DNA from: Clavelina lepadiformis
Lineage: Eukaryota; Chordata; Ascidiacea; Aplousobranchia; Clavelinidae
Length of the DNA: 64,000 nucleotides
NCBI RefSeq assembly: GCF_947623445.1
Contig: NC_135245.1
Span: 2,487,501-2,551,500 of the forward strand
Direction of reading: 5' to 3'
The position numbers were made by a program, and so were the translations under genes. This document shows, piece after piece, positions 11,160 through 22,081 of the stretch (position 1 is its first letter; the number at the start of each line of letters is the position of its first letter). The notes beneath the pieces are model-generated. The model made no database searches, had not been told where the DNA came from, and saw nothing but the letters and a program-made list of their open reading frames with translations.

Positions 11160-12416
11160 TTACTGAATTTTGTCAGCATAATCAATTGCAGAAAGTGCGT
11201 CTGACCTATGCAACATGAAATGGGCTTGCACCTGTGCCATGCTAAGCGATTTTGAATTGCTAATGGCAGTTTGAGCAAAGCATTCTGCATTATCATCACT
11301 CTCACTGGGGTAGAAATGTTTAAATGCTCTGACCAACTGTTCCTTATTAGCATGCGTTATGTGTTCTTTAACATCTACACGCCCTGGGCGCAGTAAAGCA
11401 GCGTCCAATCTATCTATGTAGTTTGTAGTCATGAAAACAATCCTTCCATCAGAAGAAACAACGCCGTCCAGAGCATTTAACAAGCCGCTAAATGTAACTG
11501 TACTCATTCCTTGATATTTTGAATCCTTTTGCATGACAGTATTACGATCGATGAAGGCAGCGTCAATGTCTTCCAACAGAATAATGCTCTGTGGAGGAGC
11601 GGTCACTAAAAAATGATGCAGGCGATCGTCTGACAGAGTCCAGTCTCCAATATTAAGTATACAAATGCTGTATTCAAGCTCACCAGCCAAAGCAGTTATG
11701 AAGCTGGTTTTACCGCACCCCGGCGGGCCGTACAGTAAGTAGCCACGTCTGTGAGGTATCCCTCTGTCAATGTACCACTGTTGGGAGTTCAAAAATTGCT
11801 GCACGTCATCCAGTATGCCTTCTGCTTGTCCAGCGTTTAAAACAACGGACTGCAGTGGTCGACGCCGCTGGACATCACCGAACTGTCTCCATTCTGACCC
11901 AGCAGGTTTAAAGATTAACGTCATGCCTTGTTGCATTTGAAGAGCCTTATGACGAGCTTCGTTTAAAATTTGCTCAAACAATTCCTTGTTTCGACCCAGT
12001 GTTGTAAGAGTGACCGTTTCATAAGGAACATGTCGATTCACATCCATCATCTGTTTTTCTCGAACACGCTCCACTTTGATTGGTAACCTGTTAAACCATA
12101 TATAGTGGGAGCCAGGGCTAGGTGAAAAATTAAATCCCGTTGTTATTTTTCCACTGTGAAGTTGGTGAAAAGCAGTTTTTACACTCAAGTGACAACTCAT
12201 GTCCGGCCTTCGAGCTATCCATTCCAACACCCAACTATAGCTATGATCAGACGCAGGTATTTCAAGAGTGGTGATCAAGTAACGACGCATTAAATGAGTG
12301 GCAAAAACTGTTCCTTTCTTCAGACCAGTAGCTGCGGCTCCCAAAGCAAAAAGTCCAAATCCAGCTCCAAAGTACGGATTATCACCCAGGCTAAGCAAAG
12401 CCTCAGGTATTGGCAT
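11160..12416 (-). CDS. BCS1L: Mitochondrial chaperone BCS1 (AAA ATPase)
   Basis: One uninterrupted frame of 418 residues, the same length as human BCS1L (about 419). BCS1 sits in the mitochondrial inner membrane and moves the folded Rieske iron-sulfur protein across it for complex III assembly. The N-terminal segment around residues 13-35 is the hydrophobic anchor and internal targeting signal, followed by the BCS1-specific domain up to about residue 190. The AAA module shows Walker A GPPGCGKT (230-237), Walker B IILLEDIDAAF (278-288), the second-region motif TTNYIDRLDAALLRPGRVD and a C-terminal helical part. All catalytic motifs are present, so it looks functional. It lies 202 bases upstream of the methyltransferase-like gene on the same strand. 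Lack of introns is notable here, as the methyltransferase neighbour has five. Confidence 0.95.
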   Translation of the reverse strand: MPIPEALLSLGDNPYFGAGFGLFALGAAATGLKKGTVFATHLMRRYLITTLEIPASDHSYSWVLEWIARRPDMSCHLSVKTAFHQLHSGKITTGFNFSPSPGSHYIWFNRLPIKVERVREKQMMDVNRHVPYETVTLTTLGRNKELFEQILNEARHKALQMQQGMTLIFKPAGSEWRQFGDVQRRRPLQSVVLNAGQAEGILDDVQQFLNSQQWYIDRGIPHRRGYLLYGPPGCGKTSFITALAGELEYSICILNIGDWTLSDDRLHHFLVTAPPQSIILLEDIDAAFIDRNTVMQKDSKYQGMSTVTFSGLLNALDGVVSSDGRIVFMTTNYIDRLDAALLRPGRVDVKEHITHANKEQLVRAFKHFYPSESDDNAECFAQTAISNSKSLSMAQVQAHFMLHRSDALSAIDYADKIQ

Positions 12417-12690
12417 TTTTTATCCAATCGAAACTTGTGTAAACTACGTGAAGTTGTCCTTTCAAATGTTCAACTTTTAACTTACACTATTTCAAACTTA
12501 CCACCTGGTCATCGAAATGCAATGTCACTTTTTTATGTCGGTAATGACTAATGAGGCTGCAGACTTATTGCTAATGTGCAAGCAATTAACACGAAAAATT
12601 CAAGGAAAGACTGATTTATGATAAAACAAACATATATAAATTAACTTAAGTTTTTGAGTGTCAGTTGAAGAATAAAAACCTCAAGCACAC

Positions 12691-12708
12691 ACATATATAT
12701 ATATATAC
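12691..12708. repeat. (AT)n microsatellite
   Basis: A short CA stretch passes into about seven AT units upstream of the BCS1L start. It is simple sequence only. Confidence 0.8.
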
Positions 12709-13280
12709 CAAACCTAAGATATTCAGCAAAATTCGATATATGTCAATTGACAGCAAGGGTCATTTAAATTTCTTTTGCACAAAAGCGGCTGATGTGCTGA
12801 AAAAACATTAGTGTGCGATGGCAGCGTGAAGATGGTTGAAGTTATTGGTGAAGTTTAATGATAAGCATTTATACTATGCTGAAAACTGGTGTCGCTTGAA
12901 GTTGCAATGTAAATGCAGTTTTCAAAAATACTAACTATCAAATAACTGGTGGGAGAAAATTGAATTTTGCTAATTTCCTGATTCAGATCAGTGATCATTA
13001 TAGACTTATATTTGTCAAACTTTTCACGCCAAAAAAATGGCAAACAAAACAAAAATATCCATTATGACCTCACAATACATCAGACTGGAAGGTACAGCAG
13101 TTTTTAACGAGAAATCGTGAGCGCAAAGACGCAGCTTCTGATGCGCAGGGAAGCCTCAATTATAAATCGAAGTGACAATTTCACCGGAGTCCATTCGACA
13201 AAGTTGCAGAATCACAATGCGGTAACCGGCAGATTTTCGCTAATGGGTTTATCAATCTCGTTTTATACCGTGAGAAGAAG

Positions 13281-13355
13281 GCATTGCGGTGGCAAAATGG
13301 TTAACGTTGGGGCTTGTATGCTAGGCTAGAGGTCCAGGTTCGATTCTTGCTGTTG
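13281..13355 (+). repeat. tRNA-like SINE head or tRNA pseudogene
   Basis: The segment carries an intact RNA polymerase III A box, TGGCAAAATGG (13290-13300), and a B box, GGTTCGATTC (13338-13347), at tRNA-like spacing. The T arm pairs partly, but the acceptor stem does not close, so this is unlikely to be a working tRNA. A T-rich stretch follows at about 13353-13385. A tRNA-derived SINE head is the best reading. Confidence 0.6.
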
Positions 13356-13388
13356 TTTTATTTTTTTTGTTTAAATTTATTTTTAATT

Positions 13389-13620
13389 TAGTTTAGGTCT
13401 ATTCATGCGAGGTGAGAGTTTGGGTCGGAGGAGATAAGTTTCAAATTAGTTTAGACTTTGGAAAAATATGATTTTTAGCTGAAATATGTTGTTTATTTCA
13501 TTTTGCAGGCTAGCTTAGTAATTTAGTTAAGAGAAGTGAGAGTTTGAATCAGTGGGGTTTCAGGTTTATTTACACTTTGGAAAAATTATTATGTGGTTCT
13601 CAGTTGAAAATAACATGCAT
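13389..13620 (+). repeat. Diverged tandem duplication, unit about 120 bp
   Basis: Two adjacent stretches, about 13389-13505 and 13513-13620, share the ordered words GTGAGAGTTTG, TTTAGACTTTGGAAAAAT (TTTACACTTTGGAAAAAT in the second) and TAGCTGAAATA (CAGTTGAAAATA in the second). They follow the tRNA-like head and may be a SINE body duplicated once. Confidence 0.55.
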
Positions 13621-13970
13621 TTCAATTTACTAACTAGCGTAAATGCCGTTTAACGTATTCTTACTTTCCTACTTCAATACAAGGCGCCGGTAAAATAATT
13701 GTCTACGTCACCGGCCGCTATTTACCAAAATAAGAAAATACCAATTGTGTAACCGGCTAACTGTTTACTGAAGTAGCGTTTTCCAAATTCGGTAACCGTC
13801 TGCTGGTGAAGTAGATGCTGCCATTATAAATTGGCATTCAAATAACCAGTTTTTTCTTTGTTTGTGTATTATAAATCGGCGTAAAAATAAAAAGTTTGGC
13901 GTGTACGTTGTTGCATCTCGTGCGTGCAGCTGCCACACTTTCCGTTGTGGACAATGCAGTGATTTATCAT

Positions 13971-15859
13971 CTTATTGTACTTTATGGTACTGGTTTGTTC
14001 GGCTCAATAACTTGGCTTTGTGGTTCTCTGCCCAAAAGGCTTGTGTATACCTCTGGTTTATAGATCTGTAGGCTAGATTATATAGCCTACTAACTTTAGC
14101 CATATTACCCAGACATAGGCTAGCAAGGTACCAATATTTCAAGTACCCAGCGTTACCAATCTTCACACAGCTCTGTAACTTCAATGTTAGAAAACCAGTA
14201 ACACTGACTGACTGAAACAATGTTTTGTAACACCTAATACAATTAGAAACTTGGCTAATACTGGGAAAGTTGTAAACATTGTGAGCGCTTGTACAGTTGT
14301 AGGCCATACTGGTGTAGGCCTAGTGGAAAATGTTGCACAGAACGCACACCGAACTTTTAAAAATTCATGCCGATTATTAATAAACAAACCGCGCAAAATT
14401 TGGTTGCTTGAATGCCATTTTATAATCAATTAGAAAGAATCAGAGCGTCATTACGTCAACTATAGTTAATGCACCAATGATTTCTTGTTAAAAACTATCA
14501 TACTTTTCAGTCAGGCATCTAGACTATGGGTATCTAGACACAGTATTTCACTTGAGTGTTAAGCTCTGGTCCAGTCTAATTATGAAACTGTAAAATTGTC
14601 CAATCGTCGGGAGACGAGGCTCCTGTTACAATCCGCTTCTCTTAACTGGAGTTTCTCCACGTGAATATTGAATAATAGAAATGGGGAATCACCGTTATGG
14701 CTATGGTTTCACAGATTTCATTTATTTTTTTCATATTAAGAAATCAGATAGTTTTGAATGAAAGTAATGTGCAATGTACCAATAAATCTCTCCTCTTGTT
14801 GCTTACATTTACAATATGGCATTGTCAAACAATTAGCATTAATGTCATACCAATTAACTCATAACAGTACTCCTTTCAGTAGAAAATTAGGTTTATTTTG
14901 ACCAAATTTACTTGTTTTACAAATATAAAAAAACAACTAACCTTTCATTAAGTAAATTTATACTTGAAATTGCATGATTGTGTGTTTCTATGTAATATTT
15001 AATGCTGGGGTAGCGGTTGGTGCATACCTTGGCTGGCAACGAACCGATTTGCACGTCACACACGACGAAACAAAGATTGTGCGGAAGAGGCTGTGATTGG
15101 TTCCTCGTTACTTCTGCTTCTGATGAGAAAAAAAACTGCGAGAGGCAAACAATTTGACAAAGTTAGCATGGTGTTCACTGTTCAGACGCATTTTGCGTGT
15201 CAGATCCTTAGAAAGCACGTCTGTAGGAGCGCCAATTGCCATAATCCATAGACCTTTTTGGTTTTTTCACAACAAAACTACGTAACATTTGAACGTTTTT
15301 ACAATCGACACATTATGTTTTGTTAGAAATTAGGATGAAACGGTTGCTTTGTGCTTACCGTTTATTATCCGGTTACCTAAAACAGAAATACAGTATCCGG
15401 TTGGTAAATGTTATTGATATCCGAACTAACCCTATTCGCTCCCGTTTTGGCGTAAACAAATCAAGGTGGAACTTGAATCTACAATGCTGATCTTGTGTTG
15501 CTACCTCACTGATCAACAATTTGACAGCAATAAACGTTACTGTCGGAAAAATATACCATGGTTTCTTTTAAAGTTAAATGAGTCTACACGTGGACATATG
15601 GACATTTACGAGGAAATAACACTCTTTAAAAACGTGTTTTGTGAAAAAAAATTAACTTTTTTCATAGACTTCAAGGCAAAAAACAATCGTCAATAAAAAT
15701 GAATTTTAGCAGTAGGCTATTGCTTAAAGGGTAGTTTTCTTTAATCATCCAATGCTGGAAGGGATTCTGGATAGTGATAAATTTCTTATAAATTCTTCAT
15801 AAATTAAGAAATGGATTTGTTATTACAAGAGTTTGTAAAATTAGATTACCGTTTAAAGT
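13971..15859. other. No gene recognised
   Basis: Short frames on both strands here lack family features, splice logic or paralogues in the window. I see nothing that I can name. Confidence 0.4.
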
Positions 15860-16825
15860 TAGAATAATGGTAGAGTGAAATGCGAACCACCATTACAGCA
15901 TTTGTTTAGGAATATATCTTCTTTGATTTTATATGGCACTATAGCGCAACAAAAGCCATTGCGTTATACAAAATACGTTATTAAGTTGTTCCCAATCCAC
16001 CGCTGCAGTTAACTTAATATTGTTTTATTGGCAATTAGCATGTTCCCAAGCACATGCATAACTTGACGCGTTGAGATGTCTCAAAAAAGGGTCTGTGGGC
16101 TTCATTGTCTTAAAGTCGACAAGCGAACTATGACTAAAGAAAAACAAAAATGACTTTTTTGGCAAATAAACCAGGTAGCCTACCGCTATCTTGTAGATGG
16201 GGTGGCGCTACACCTTATTATCAAGCACAGAAGCACTATGCAAGAACAAGTTAGGACAGCAAACACGATTAGTACTTTGTGACCTTCAATGTATATTAAA
16301 ACAGTTACAAGTACTCTCCTTATTTAACAGTAAAACAAAAGAAATTAAAGGAACAATGGTATGTATGACATGTTATCAGAATCTTTATCCTCTGACCAAT
16401 AGTGAGTAATGTATTGGCACAATTTCCCCATTACTGGAGCCCCAGTTACCCATACTTGTTTTCATGTCATTTCCAATAAACAAAGGGTTTGCATTATCAG
16501 TTTTGTAATGTGTTGCTCGAATTTGAAACACTTTACCGGGACGACTGAACGAACTACACAATAAGACACAAGTGTACATAATTTAATCAAATAATTGATA
16601 AAAAAGTACTAAGTGTGTTTTATTTGAATATGACATTTGTACGAATCATATTAATTGCAAAATTACTTTTGAACAAAAGTGGAAGTTTAACATGCAAAAA
16701 GCAACAAATATTGACACATTCTGCACAGAAAAATATAGGAGTCACAACCTTATATTACGCAACAGTCAACAGAAAAGCTGATAAAATAAACAAGCACAGC
16801 TCCAACAATAAAACCGTTCTTTGAA
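15860..16825 (-). pseudogene. Relic of a KLHL gene 3' end and its downstream flank
   Basis: From about 16785 to 16822 the minus strand still reads NGFIVGAV, the counterpart of the last codons of KLHL gene b (NNFIVGAVPV, ending at 24058). To the left, matching words in the same order as in 23460-24057 show that the downstream flank was copied as well: for example ACATGTTATCAGAATCTTTA against ACATGATATCAGGATCTTTA, and GGAGCCCCAG against CGAGCCCCAG. The rest of the coding region is absent. It is an old, partial tandem copy. Confidence 0.65.
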
Positions 16826-16894
16826 ACCATACATTTCATTATATTAAAAAAAAACGATTATCGAACAGTAATGTTTTATATGTCAAATTAATAA

Positions 16895-17245
16895 ATTTTC
16901 ACAAACATCCAACAGGTAAGCATTTCCAATACTGTATAATAATTTTAATCTAAAATAATTTTGCACCAAAAAATGTGAAAAATAAATTGTCAATTTCAAC
17001 TTGATTTCCAGTTGAAAAAATACAGTTAAGGATTAAATCAAAGAACATTTTAAAGAAATGATGTTGCAACTTATAGTTGCACTAAACTGATAGAAATCGA
17101 CAAGCATTGTTCATAACATGAAAAATCTAGGTTGAGTTCAAGTTTGAGAAAAGTTAGAAAAAGACTTTGGCTTTTAAGTGATTGAAGCTACAGTGAAATG
17201 TAAAAGGACCTTATCTCTCTCTACACATGGAAAGTAACAAATAAG
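16895..17245. repeat. Direct repeat, left copy (about 340 bp)
   Basis: Matches 17646-17978 in the same orientation. Shared words include CACAAACATCCAACAG, AATGTGAAAAATAAA and TAAGTGATTGAAG. Divergence is moderate, with small indels. The two copies are about 750 bp apart, so the duplicated unit may be 750 bp with its middle decayed. Confidence 0.75.
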
Positions 17246-17429
17246 ACAAAACGATTTTAATTTTCATATTGCAAAATTCATTGTAGGTTTTATTTTCTAC
17301 TCTATGGTTGCCACCAGCAATTATAATCATTAACGTTTCATGAGTTAATGAAATGACTGACAGTAATGACAGTAAAGTTCTGTGTTTACCAGTAGTGCTT
17401 TATATTTGATTAATTATTTTATTCCTTTT

Positions 17430-17520
17430 CTACGTTTCCAATGCATGATTGCTTTTAAATTCTACAGGCTGCTTCTGGTACGTTGGGTTAGGTTAGTTCA
17501 GAAACCATCTTGCTCAATAC
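17430..17520 (-). pseudogene. Possible relic of a KLHL 5' end
   Basis: The stretch TTTCCAATGCATGATTGCT equals the conserved SNHALEI codons near the start of KLHL genes a, c, d and e. It is followed by TGGTACGTTGGG, similar to TGGTACGTTTTG in gene a (about 20276-20287). Little else survives. It is short and could be coincidental beyond the first word. Confidence 0.4.
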
Positions 17521-17645
17521 CAGTGCAAACAAGTAGTAAACTTAATGCAAAGGCTAACCAAGTTGAGTAGTATGTATCAACTTACCTAAATGAGAAAAAA
17601 AGATCTTATTAAATTTTGTAAGCAGTCAATTTTTAATAAATAGGG

Positions 17646-17978
17646 GGTTTGCACAAACATCCAACAGCTAAACATTTTAAATATTGTACAATAATTAATT
17701 AGAAACTACTTGGCAGCAATAAATGTGAAAAATAAACTCTCAACTTCAATTTGGTTTCCATTTTTAAAAATATAGTTGGGAATTAAATCAATTAACATCC
17801 TAAAGTACTAATGTGCAATTACAAATTGCTCCACACTGAAAAAATTGATGAGCATGGTTTATGCCCCACAAATTTCAATTTCTATTCAAGTTTGTGAAAA
17901 GTTAGAACATGTCAGCTTTAAGTGATTGAAGGAATGTAGAAGGACCTTGTCTCACATGCTATATGGAAAGTGACAATT
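17646..17978. repeat. Direct repeat, right copy (about 340 bp)
   Basis: Partner of 16895-17245. It ends about 675 bp before the stop codon of KLHL gene a, so it lies in that gene's 3' flank. Confidence 0.75.
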
Positions 17979-18652
17979 ATATTGCACGCACGGAAAATAC
18001 AAATGGCAAGGAATGCAAAACAAAACATAGACTGGTAATAAGGCATGTAAGTTTGAACTTTTTAAATGAAATTGAACAATCTACCAGTATGTTGCTTAAA
18101 TAAAGGTGCATAAAGAGTAAACAGGTGACGAGTAATGGAGTAAACACTATAATTTGCATAAATACAGTAAAAGTAACTTTCACAATGATGAAGATAATCC
18201 AGTAAATAAAACAAAACCAACCAAAAAAGAAATGCCTAAATTGAAAATCAAAGTTCTTTGCGCCATAATTTCGGACTTGGAATACTTACATTAAAAATAA
18301 AATGACATCTTCTACATTCCTGTTTCAAAATAATATACTTCATCCAAAAACACAAGATCTGTTCATTTTTATCGACATGACACACATACACATGTAGATT
18401 ATTTCCCTTTTAGGACACAAGGTCCACAACCTAAAACATTACAAACAGTATATATATGCTTTTCAGTTGAGTACAGGATACTAAATTACTATCTTTCCAA
18501 AAATAAATTTTACACCATGACAAATGAAACTCTATCAAATATTTTCAACTTTAATTGAGTGATAGAAGTGTTTCTACAAAGGATCATTAGTTAAAGGCAA
18601 GGCATGGTTAAGAGACATTGCGATGACATCAATAGGTTGACTACTTTAGATA

Positions 18653-20317
18653 TTACACATCAAGTTCAAACGATCGAACACTTGGACCATTCAGTCCACA
18701 GTGTATTTTCCAAGCACCCAATGCAGGATCATATACTTCCGCTAATAAAAGATGTTCTTGCTCATTTTTTCCACCAATCACATATATTTTTCCATTTACA
18801 ACACAAGCAGCAGCTCCTGAACGAGGACAAATTAATGGAGCACCATAAACCCATGACTCTGCCTCAGGGTCATATATTTCCATGGAAGAAAGACAATTAG
18901 TTCCACCAAAGCCACCTATTGCAAACATTTTACCATGTAAAACAATTAAGCATAGCATAACTCTCTTCTGATTCATAGATGCAAGATATGTCCATTGCTT
19001 AGTTGATATATCGTAACATTCAACAGTTGATAACACTTCTTTTTCTAGACCACCAGCAACATAAAGTTTCCCATTCAAGGCAACCATCCCATGACCTCCT
19101 CTTTTTCCACTCATTTCTTGAAACCAACTCCATTCGTCCCTTCTTATATCAAATTGTTCACAAGTACCTATGACGTCTCCATCACAACCTCCAGTTACAT
19201 AAATGATATCATTTAAAACGGCAGATGCACTATAATGCCTTTTTCTCAACAATGTCTTTTCAGGATGCCAAACTGGATTCTCTGCTATAAGCGATAAACT
19301 TTCTACAGAATTTACTGCTTCATCAGACCCACCCCCAATAAAATATACTTTCTTGTCCACACAAACTGACGTTGCACCTTTACGTACAGACATAGCATCA
19401 CAATTTGATGTTGGCATTAATATCCACTGATTTTCAACCATCTTAAAGTTTTCCAATGTATTTCTACCTTCATAAGCTATCACAAGAATATGAGAAAATT
19501 CATCACTGGCACTACTTTCTGGAGCATGTCGAATTAAGGTCTTTGGCAATAAACTGAAACACCCGTGACATTCCATCACCAAAGATTCATTTTGCACAAC
19601 ATCACGCAAAAAATCACTGCAAAGATAACTTAATAAAATATTCTTGAACAAGTCACAAAAATAACTTTTACGCAAACTTCTGTCATAATTTACCCATGAA
19701 ACTACTGCATGAAACAAAGTCTCCTCAGAAATGTTTCTTTGCTTTACTTGCAGAATAGCTAACAAATCTTCTGCATTCACAGACATAAATTCTGGCTGTA
19801 TTACGACAGCAAACAAGTTACACAAAATACACTTTTCGGCTTTTCTTACAACATCATGTAAGCAGTTTTTCTTTGCAAAGCTGTAAGTCTGCAAGCAATT
19901 TCCTTTGCTAACACAAGTAACTAGAAATTTGTTACAGCATTCTTTGATGGAAGGAATTTGAAGTTGTTCAGAGGCGGCCAATAATTCAAAAACATTTTCC
20001 TTTGTTAAATTTATTTCGCAAGTGTACATGAATTCAATTATTGCGCCCATTATGTCACTGCTTAATCCATTGATGGAAACCTCCTTTTCAAATTTCTCTT
20101 TCATTTCTGATGAAAACAGTTTTGCATAGAAGTCAGAAAATGCACTTAGAACACATTTGTGAGCAGGGAATTCTGAATTACCTGTCTTGATGGTTACATG
20201 GCAACAAGCTTTTGAGAATTTTCTTTGAGCATTCATTTTAATCAATATTTCCAATGCATGATTGCTGTTGAATTTGGTACGTTTTGGTGACAATGCTGAA
20301 TCAGAGTCAGAACTCAT
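18653..20317 (-). CDS. Kelch-like protein (BTB-BACK-kelch), array gene a
   Basis: Single exon, 554 residues, ATG at 20317. An N-terminal stretch with SNHALEILIKMN precedes the BTB domain (about 35-135; FPAHKCVLSAFSDFYAKLF). The BACK domain (about 140-250) includes AVVSWVNYDR. The kelch propeller occupies about 285-545, with GG doublets in VYFIGGG, IYVTGG, LYVAGG, MFAIGG and IYVIGG. The first blade has lost its GG (ILVIAYEG). KLHL proteins link Cullin-3 through the BTB domain and bind ubiquitylation substrates with the propeller. It is the leftmost intact member of the array and the closest to genes c-e in its BTB region. The lack of introns is shared by all five. I cannot assign a human KLHL orthologue. 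Confidence 0.9.
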   Translation of the reverse strand: MSSDSDSALSPKRTKFNSNHALEILIKMNAQRKFSKACCHVTIKTGNSEFPAHKCVLSAFSDFYAKLFSSEMKEKFEKEVSINGLSSDIMGAIIEFMYTCEINLTKENVFELLAASEQLQIPSIKECCNKFLVTCVSKGNCLQTYSFAKKNCLHDVVRKAEKCILCNLFAVVIQPEFMSVNAEDLLAILQVKQRNISEETLFHAVVSWVNYDRSLRKSYFCDLFKNILLSYLCSDFLRDVVQNESLVMECHGCFSLLPKTLIRHAPESSASDEFSHILVIAYEGRNTLENFKMVENQWILMPTSNCDAMSVRKGATSVCVDKKVYFIGGGSDEAVNSVESLSLIAENPVWHPEKTLLRKRHYSASAVLNDIIYVTGGCDGDVIGTCEQFDIRRDEWSWFQEMSGKRGGHGMVALNGKLYVAGGLEKEVLSTVECYDISTKQWTYLASMNQKRVMLCLIVLHGKMFAIGGFGGTNCLSSMEIYDPEAESWVYGAPLICPRSGAAACVVNGKIYVIGGKNEQEHLLLAEVYDPALGAWKIHCGLNGPSVRSFELDV

Positions 20318-21394
20318 ATTACGTACAGAAATAACAAAATATACCAGTTATAAAAAAAATTAAAGTTTTGCAGAATTTTTTATAGGTTCCGATATTTTGC
20401 TGAAAATAAAAAAATATCTTATGAAGTTAAAGATGTTGTTGCTCACTAGACAAGATTTTGCTGATCCTTAAAAAATTGCATAGAAGATACATAAAAGATA
20501 AAGCTCGTCAACAACCATTTATAATGTGTATGGGTGTTCCATAATTTCCTGGTAACTGTTGTTTAATGATCAATAATTAATCAATCGTACATTCCGATCG
20601 GTAAAGTTTCATGCTTTGAATGTATTTTGATGTTGCTTTCTGTGTACTTTGTATTTGATTATGAGTATCCAACACAAGCTTCATCTTTGTATCGTTTGCT
20701 TGAGTTTCACGTTTTTGGCATTGGAAAACGGCCAACTCAGAAAGTGTATCAAAATCTTTTTGATTGATGTTTGTTTAAAAGTTGTTTCTGGCCATTGCAT
20801 ATTCTCATTGTGAAAACGTGCTGTAAAATAAAACTGGCTTATTATTAACAAGTGTATTTACCTAAGCGCTAAGAAAAGAAAATTATGGATTGCTATTAGG
20901 GTATTTTTGGCTTAAGGATAGCATTAGCAGAACTACGGGTCAGCCAGTTTTTAAACTATCTGTTAGGCAAACGAAAGGCGCTTACAATTAGCAATCTGTT
21001 AACGGCTTATAACTAGCCTCGATTGTGGATAACATGCAGCCGAAAAACGAGGACAAAATAGCCACTTCTTTTTCAACCTAACAATAAGGCCTTTTTTTTG
21101 CAGTGTACATATAGGCCTAGTTGCTACCGGTAACTTGACTTGTATTAGCTGTTAGTTGGCTCTTTAGACTCTTTGTAGAAGGTTATCAGTAACAACTTTA
21201 CACAACTTCACCATTTGCGGTAAAATCACTTTCTAAAACAAGTAATGCTAGGCTAATAACTCGAATCGTTCGCGACACAGACAAAACACATGCCAACACC
21301 AACTGACTTCCCAACATGGGGGAAAAACTGTGTTGCCATTTTCGGTCAAGCGTAACGAGAATGGAGTTTAAATGTAAAAACCAATGGCTGTCCT
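20318..21394. other. Upstream region of KLHL gene a, no feature named
   Basis: AT-rich DNA that must hold the promoter and any 5' untranslated exon of gene a. I cannot place a start site, TATA box or splice site with confidence. Confidence 0.4.
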
Positions 21395-21985
21395 GTGGTT
21401 TTTAATTTCTATGGTTTAGCCAGTTTATTTTTGGGTTTAACTAATTATGAGTTTGTTGTTTGTGCTAGTTCTTACCAGCTATTCGAGTATGCTTTAAGCC
21501 TTATTGGCTTTGTTTTTATTTCTCGTTCACTAGCACATGCCAGTAACTACTGGCTTGATTTTTTCATCCCCATCGCGCTTTTGACGAAAAATAAAATGAT
21601 TGATTCAATAACACGGATCTAATTGAAGATTTTTTTTTAAATTGCTGCTTAAATTTTTAAGTTGATGCCTCAAAGAGAATTGTGAACTCTCCCAAACACA
21701 CAAAAGAAGCAATATGTCATTCGTGTGACTAAAGTAAACCCAAATTACAATTTGTCATTTAACGAATTTGAATACGCGATTAGTGCCATCAATCATTTTA
21801 TTTTTCGTCAAAAGCGCGGTGGGGACGAAAAATCAAGCCAATTATTACTAACACGCGCCAACAAACAGGAAAAAGCCGAAAAGGCTCAAAACGTGCTCAA
21901 GAGAAATAACGTTAATATTTGCTGGTAACAACTACCACGGCCACTAAACCTATACAATTAGTGAAATCCATAAAACATAAGTTGA
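21395..21985. repeat. Long imperfect inverted repeat (fold-back element)
   Basis: The left inner arm at about 21547-21605 and the right inner arm at about 21793-21847 are reverse complements with few mismatches over some 55 bp (core GCGCTTTTGACGAAAAATAA on the left). Similarity continues outward at lower identity for another 100 bp or more per side, around a spacer of about 185 bp. This shape suits a fold-back or long-TIR MITE. I could not fix the termini or a target duplication. Confidence 0.65.
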
Positions 21986-22081
21986 AAATTAAGCAGACGA
22001 GCAGGTGGTGTGTTCAAGCAGCTGATGAATGAAAACTGCTTCAATGCTGTATATCGGTCCATTGTGTGAATGTTAAACGTC

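Larger units (their letters stand above)
13080..13970 (+). repeat. Composite interspersed repeat (copy 1)
   Basis: The left end, starting CAGACTGGAAGGTACAGCAG, is similar to stretches at about 45594 and 45935. The right end, around 13850-13965, with the word GTGCAGCTGCCACACTTTCC, matches 46020-46130 with substitutions. Order and spacing suggest a dispersed repeat family that this copy carries with internal additions, including a tRNA-like segment and a local tandem duplication. Boundaries are approximate. Confidence 0.5.

Noticed and set aside
18604-18900. Plus-strand frame of 98 codons opposite KLHL gene a (similar ones lie opposite genes b, d and e)
   Set aside because: These antisense frames follow from codon use in the kelch repeats and have no independent support.
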